Of a stretch of DNA of 10,327 nucleotides, positions 7,114 through 10,327 are shown one piece after another (position 1 is the first letter of the stretch; the number at the start of each line of letters is the position of its first letter). A program made the translations under genes and the position numbers. A model generated the notes under the pieces. It was not told the origin of the DNA and ran no database searches. It worked only from the letters and a program-made list of their open reading frames with translations. Source of the stretch: Monosiga brevicollis MX1 (lineage: Eukaryota; Opisthokonta; Choanoflagellata; Craspedida; Salpingoecidae). The stretch lies in contig NW_001865039.1 in the NCBI RefSeq assembly GCF_000002865.3, positions 1,680,438 through 1,690,764 on the forward strand. Reading direction: 5' to 3'.

Positions 7114-9935
7114 CTATTGTCGCATCACAATGCGCCCACTGCTGCCGTTGCCGCCACCATTGGGTTGTCGGGCTCCCCTGCCGTTGCGTGCCCCCTTGTT
7201 GTTGCGGCGGCGATTTCGGCCACCGCTCTTGGCGCGCTTCGAATCCGCCTCGGCCTCAACCTTGCCTCGCGGAGCCTCGTAGAAGCCAGCTAGCCCAGCA
7301 CAGCCAGGGTCATTTGAACAAACCGTAGACACAGCCGGCGCCTGCAACGCGACCCTACCTTGGTGTGCACTGCGCTTGCCGGCATTGGCCCTTGATTTGC
7401 CCCCTTGACGAGCCAGCACGCCCTGGGATGCGTCACCCCCGCGGCCACGAACACGGGGGCGGTTGTTGTTGGGGCGCTTCCTGCACCACGGGGACACAGG
7501 AGCCAGGGCTCAAGATGAGCACGATGCTCGCCCAGCAAGTTATCCAGCCCTGTCAGAAAAATACACAAGACTCACCCCAGTACAGGCCGGACGGCTTTGC
7601 GCGCAGCTGCAGTCCAGGACAACAAGATGGGCTGCGTCACCTTTTCTGGATCATCCAGGGCAGCACGCAGCAATCGAATGTTTTTAACCGTGCCCAGAGC
7701 CGTTCGTAGCTGTTGAATCTGGCGCTGATCAGCCTCCGTCCTGCACACCCAAAGTTGTATCATCCAAGCCAAGCACAGGTGGTAAGATGTTTGGATGCAA
7801 ATATGGGCCGCGAACGCCAGCGTGCAGGGCACTCACTTATCGGGCAGAGCTTCCTTCATTCGCAGTGTCTGAGACACTCCTTTGAGGTGAGCAGTTGTGC
7901 GCGCAATCACCACATCCAATCCATTCAACACATCTTGCTTATCGGCGCCGTCCAGATCGAAGCGCTAGCCGATGCAACGTGGCACCACCCGTGAGCCGAC
8001 CTAGCCGGTGGCGCTGACTGCTCGGTGCGCGCCGGCTACAGTTGCCAACCACCATCTGTGCGAGCCAAGTCTGACCTTGAGGTTGCAACTATGAAGCATG
8101 CTCAAGAGGCATTCCAGCTCAGTGTAGTTGATATCCTCAGCAGCAGCCGGCGGCGAGCTTGCCTTGGGCGCCGCCTCTTGCTCGTGCTCTTGCTCTGACT
8201 CTTGCTCCGTGCCCTTGGTGGCCTCGACTGATTGCTCGTCACCGTCCCCTGCCTCACTGGCCGACACAGCGGGAAGAGCGGCCTAGTGTGCATCGGGTGC
8301 GTGTGAGCGCCAAAGGCAGGTCTGTAAATCAGATTTGCAGCCCAGCCCATGCCCGCTGAGCTTGTAACGTACCACAGCCAGGCCAAGCACGACGGGACCC
8401 AATGTGCCGGCTGCCTCGGGGATGAGGCCTGGCGTACTGCAGGCTTCAGCTGTGGTCTTGAGTAGTGGTACGCGGAAGGCATCGGGCAGATCACGATATT
8501 TGGGCAGCAGCTTGGTTTCCAACACGTGGAAGAAGGCCGTGCCCACTGCACCACGCTGCGCGGCACATAAACGAGTTTCAGGCAACATCAGCGACAGGGC
8601 AATGGCAATGCAAGCATGTTGTGTTGCAGTCTCATCGTTCCGCTATGGTTTTTTATTCCTCACCTCGAGCAGATCTGTGGCCTGTTGTAAGCAAGGAAGG
8701 AAAAAGTCGAGGCTCTCTTCGTTGGTAGGCTATCGAGCAAATCAGGCTGGCCATGAGGCGACCTTGTGCACACATGACATTGGCCAACACCCACGGATAT
8801 GGAGTACAACACGCACATCAACGTTGTTGGCTTCGGAGAGGTCGAACAAGTAGGTCAAAAGCTCCTGGTATGGGGGCAGAAGGCAGACACGTTGCATCAG
8901 AAGGGTGAAGAGGCTCCGCTGGCTAGGGGGCGGCCCGGGCTGGCGGCCGTCAAAGCGATGCATAGCCGGCAGGAGCACCCATGTAGCCCTACCTCAGCCT
9001 TGGTCTGTTGCTGATAGATTTTGAGGCTCTTGAGCACGGCAAAAAGTTTTTCAAACTCTTCACGACTCACGTCTTCCAAAAGCTGCAACCCACACTGCCC
9101 GTGAGGTCGGCCGGAGCATGCTGCTCGTGGGGACACCATCAACGGCAGGGATCAAGCACCTTGAAAAGACAGGTGGCAGCGGCGGACTCAGCAGCAGGTG
9201 CATCCGCCAAAAGATCGTGCTGAGTGCTGGCGAATTGGCACGTCAATGTCAATAGCTCGGTCCGGCGCGCCTCGTCCTCGCATTGTGGCATGAGTGAGGC
9301 CAACTCCACGAAAAAGCCTGCGCACGGGCCAAAGAGTTAGCGCTGGCGGGTTCGCCATCATGGGTACCTGTACAAGACACTCCGCTCTCACGTACGTTGC
9401 GGGTGACCTTTGGCCACGGCCAGAACAGAATCGGCTGTCAAGGGGTGCCAAGGAGTGAGGTTTGGATTCATGTTGATCCGCCAGCTGCGAGTTTGTGGGC
9501 GGCATGCGTACTGGGCAGGGGCGTCTGGCGCAGCAGGCGAGGGAGCATGGCCAAGCTGACATGGTGTTGGCCTCGAATCAAACGAAGCTGGCTGCGTGCC
9601 TCACTAGCCACCTGTCCCGCAAACCGGTACCATCAAGTACGGACGTGAGGCACCACGGAGGTGATTGACAGAAATGGGGATGCGTGAGGAAACCGTACGC
9701 CGCTGTTGGCATCGTTGAGGAGACGTTCAAAGGCAGTGGCAACGGCCTCTTGCTTGGCTTCACTGCGAGCGCCGTTTTGGGCAAGAAACCCCGCCACGAG
9801 GCGGCGAACGCGCACGTCCTCGTTCTCGCTGGCCTGGATCAAGTCCTCGAGCGCCTGTTCCACAGCCTCGTTTGAGGCCTCCAGGCTTTGCAGTGTATCA
9901 TACGCCCCGTACAGCGACGCAGCGGCACCCGACAT
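7114..9935 (-). CDS. API5: API5 (apoptosis inhibitor 5 / AAC-11) homologue, 13 exons, about 574 aa
   Basis: The product is a nuclear HEAT/ARM-like helical-repeat protein of the API5 family. In animals API5 suppresses E2F1- and caspase-2-linked apoptosis, interacts with Acinus and associates with mRNA-export and splicing factors. The start is the ATG at 9935-9933 (MSGAAASLYGAYDTL, A at -3), matching the short N-terminus of human API5. Diagnostic matches are LLEDVSREEFEKLFAVLKSL (about 179-198; human VLEDVTGEEF at about 182), AFFHVLETKLLP followed by VPLLKTTAEA, an acidic Glu/Gln-rich loop (about 318-350), INYTELECLLSML (about 360-372; human SYVECLLYSF), KVTQPILLSW (human STVTLSW), FYEAPRGK near the C-terminus (human IYNPPSGK) and an Arg/Gly/Asn-rich tail (RGRGG, RNRRRNNKGARNGRGARQ) likely to bind RNA or act as a nuclear signal. 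Human API5 is about 524 aa. Exons 6-8 have alternative junctions, giving 556-599 aa in other models. Confidence 0.93.
7114..9935 (-). other. API5: exon map of the API5 gene
   Basis: Preferred coding exons in transcript order: 9935-9699, 9611-9512, 9434-9396, 9317-9160, 9082-8993, 8918-8817, 8681-8664, 8555-8373, 8282-8076, 7964-7837, 7740-7576, 7480-7359, 7289-7114. They sum to 1725 nt, or 574 codons plus stop. All introns are GT-AG and 69-135 bp. Two exons are tiny: exon 3 is 39 nt (TDSVLAVAKGHPQR across its junctions) and exon 7 is 18 nt (ATDLLE). Two acceptors are uncertain. Exon 6 may start at 8864 instead of 8918, after a stronger pyrimidine tract. Exon 8 may start at 8630 instead of 8555, with a 33-nt intron. 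With the preferred choices, 57 residues separate LKSL from FFHVL; human API5 has about 53. Confidence 0.72.
8076..8282 (-). other. API5: acidic linker exon of API5
   Basis: Exon 9 encodes a Glu/Gln/Ala-rich low-complexity linker (SEAGDGDEQSVEATKG then EQESEQEHEQEAAPK) followed by the helix INYTELECLLSMLHSCNLK. Human API5 has a shorter acidic loop (EEAENGENAGNEEPK) at the same place before FSYVECLL. The linker is therefore an expansion of a conserved disordered loop between helical repeats. The donor after AAG is gtcaga, a weaker 5' splice site than the others. Confidence 0.8.
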
Positions 9936-10312
<377 letters not shown>

Positions 10313-10327
10313 GGAGAGAGAGAGAAT

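Noticed and set aside
6829-7293. 154-codon plus-strand open frame
   Set aside because: It runs antisense into the final API5 exon (7114-7289). The Ala/Val-rich part is the complement of the Arg/Gly-rich API5 tail, and the rest crosses simple repeats.
7641-7740. Ending API5 exon 11 at 7641 (donor AAG|gtgacg)
   Set aside because: Reading on gives VTQPILLSW, which matches the conserved human API5 STVTLSW segment, and the later donor gtgagt at 7575 fits phase and consensus better.
9435-9511. Reading API5 exons 2 and 3 as one continuous exon
   Set aside because: The exon 2 frame hits a TGA in this stretch, and the alternative open frame (PASFDSRPTPCQL...) has no API5 similarity. A 77-nt GT-AG intron restores the frame and matches its neighbours in size.

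Overview
The window is nuclear DNA from an intron-rich unicellular or simple eukaryote. It carries no bacterial-style operon, CRISPR array, prophage or transposon. Two complete spliced genes lie in tandem on the minus strand, and the 3' end of a third gene runs in from the left on the plus strand. Introns are short (69-164 bp) and all GT-AG. Both complete genes resemble their animal homologues closely. Together with about 54% GC by eye and the intron density, this makes a choanoflagellate such as a Monosiga-like species my best guess, but that is inference.

Layout, left to right. Positions 2-400 (+) hold the C-terminal end of an unidentified protein with a long Asp/Glu tail. Positions 401-1274 are a convergent 3'-3' spacer with no gene. 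Positions 1275-5745 (-) hold a complete 16-exon gene for a cation-chloride cotransporter of the SLC12A9 branch (949 aa). All 15 splice junctions were placed by reading frame and homology, and every phase agrees. Positions 5746-7113 are a spacer that must contain the SLC12A9 promoter/5' UTR and the API5 3' UTR. Positions 7114-9935 (-) hold a complete 13-exon API5 (apoptosis inhibitor 5 / AAC-11) gene, 574 aa in the preferred model, with two locally ambiguous junctions between 8556 and 8918. Positions 9936-10105 are the API5 upstream flank. From 10106 onward the window is a pure (GA)101 microsatellite with GAAT interruptions.

The genes do not form an evident pathway. SLC12A9 is a membrane transporter of endolysosomal/vacuolar type, API5 is a nuclear helical-repeat protein, and the first gene is unknown. 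I found no previously undescribed system. The points most worth checking are the conserved acidic dileucine sorting signal at the SLC12A9 N-terminus, the ambiguous splice region in API5 (including a 33-nt GT-AG interval with an in-frame stop), a lineage-specific insertion in the SLC12A9 cytosolic domain, and a TTACATGTAA palindrome that appears in the 3' flanks of two genes.
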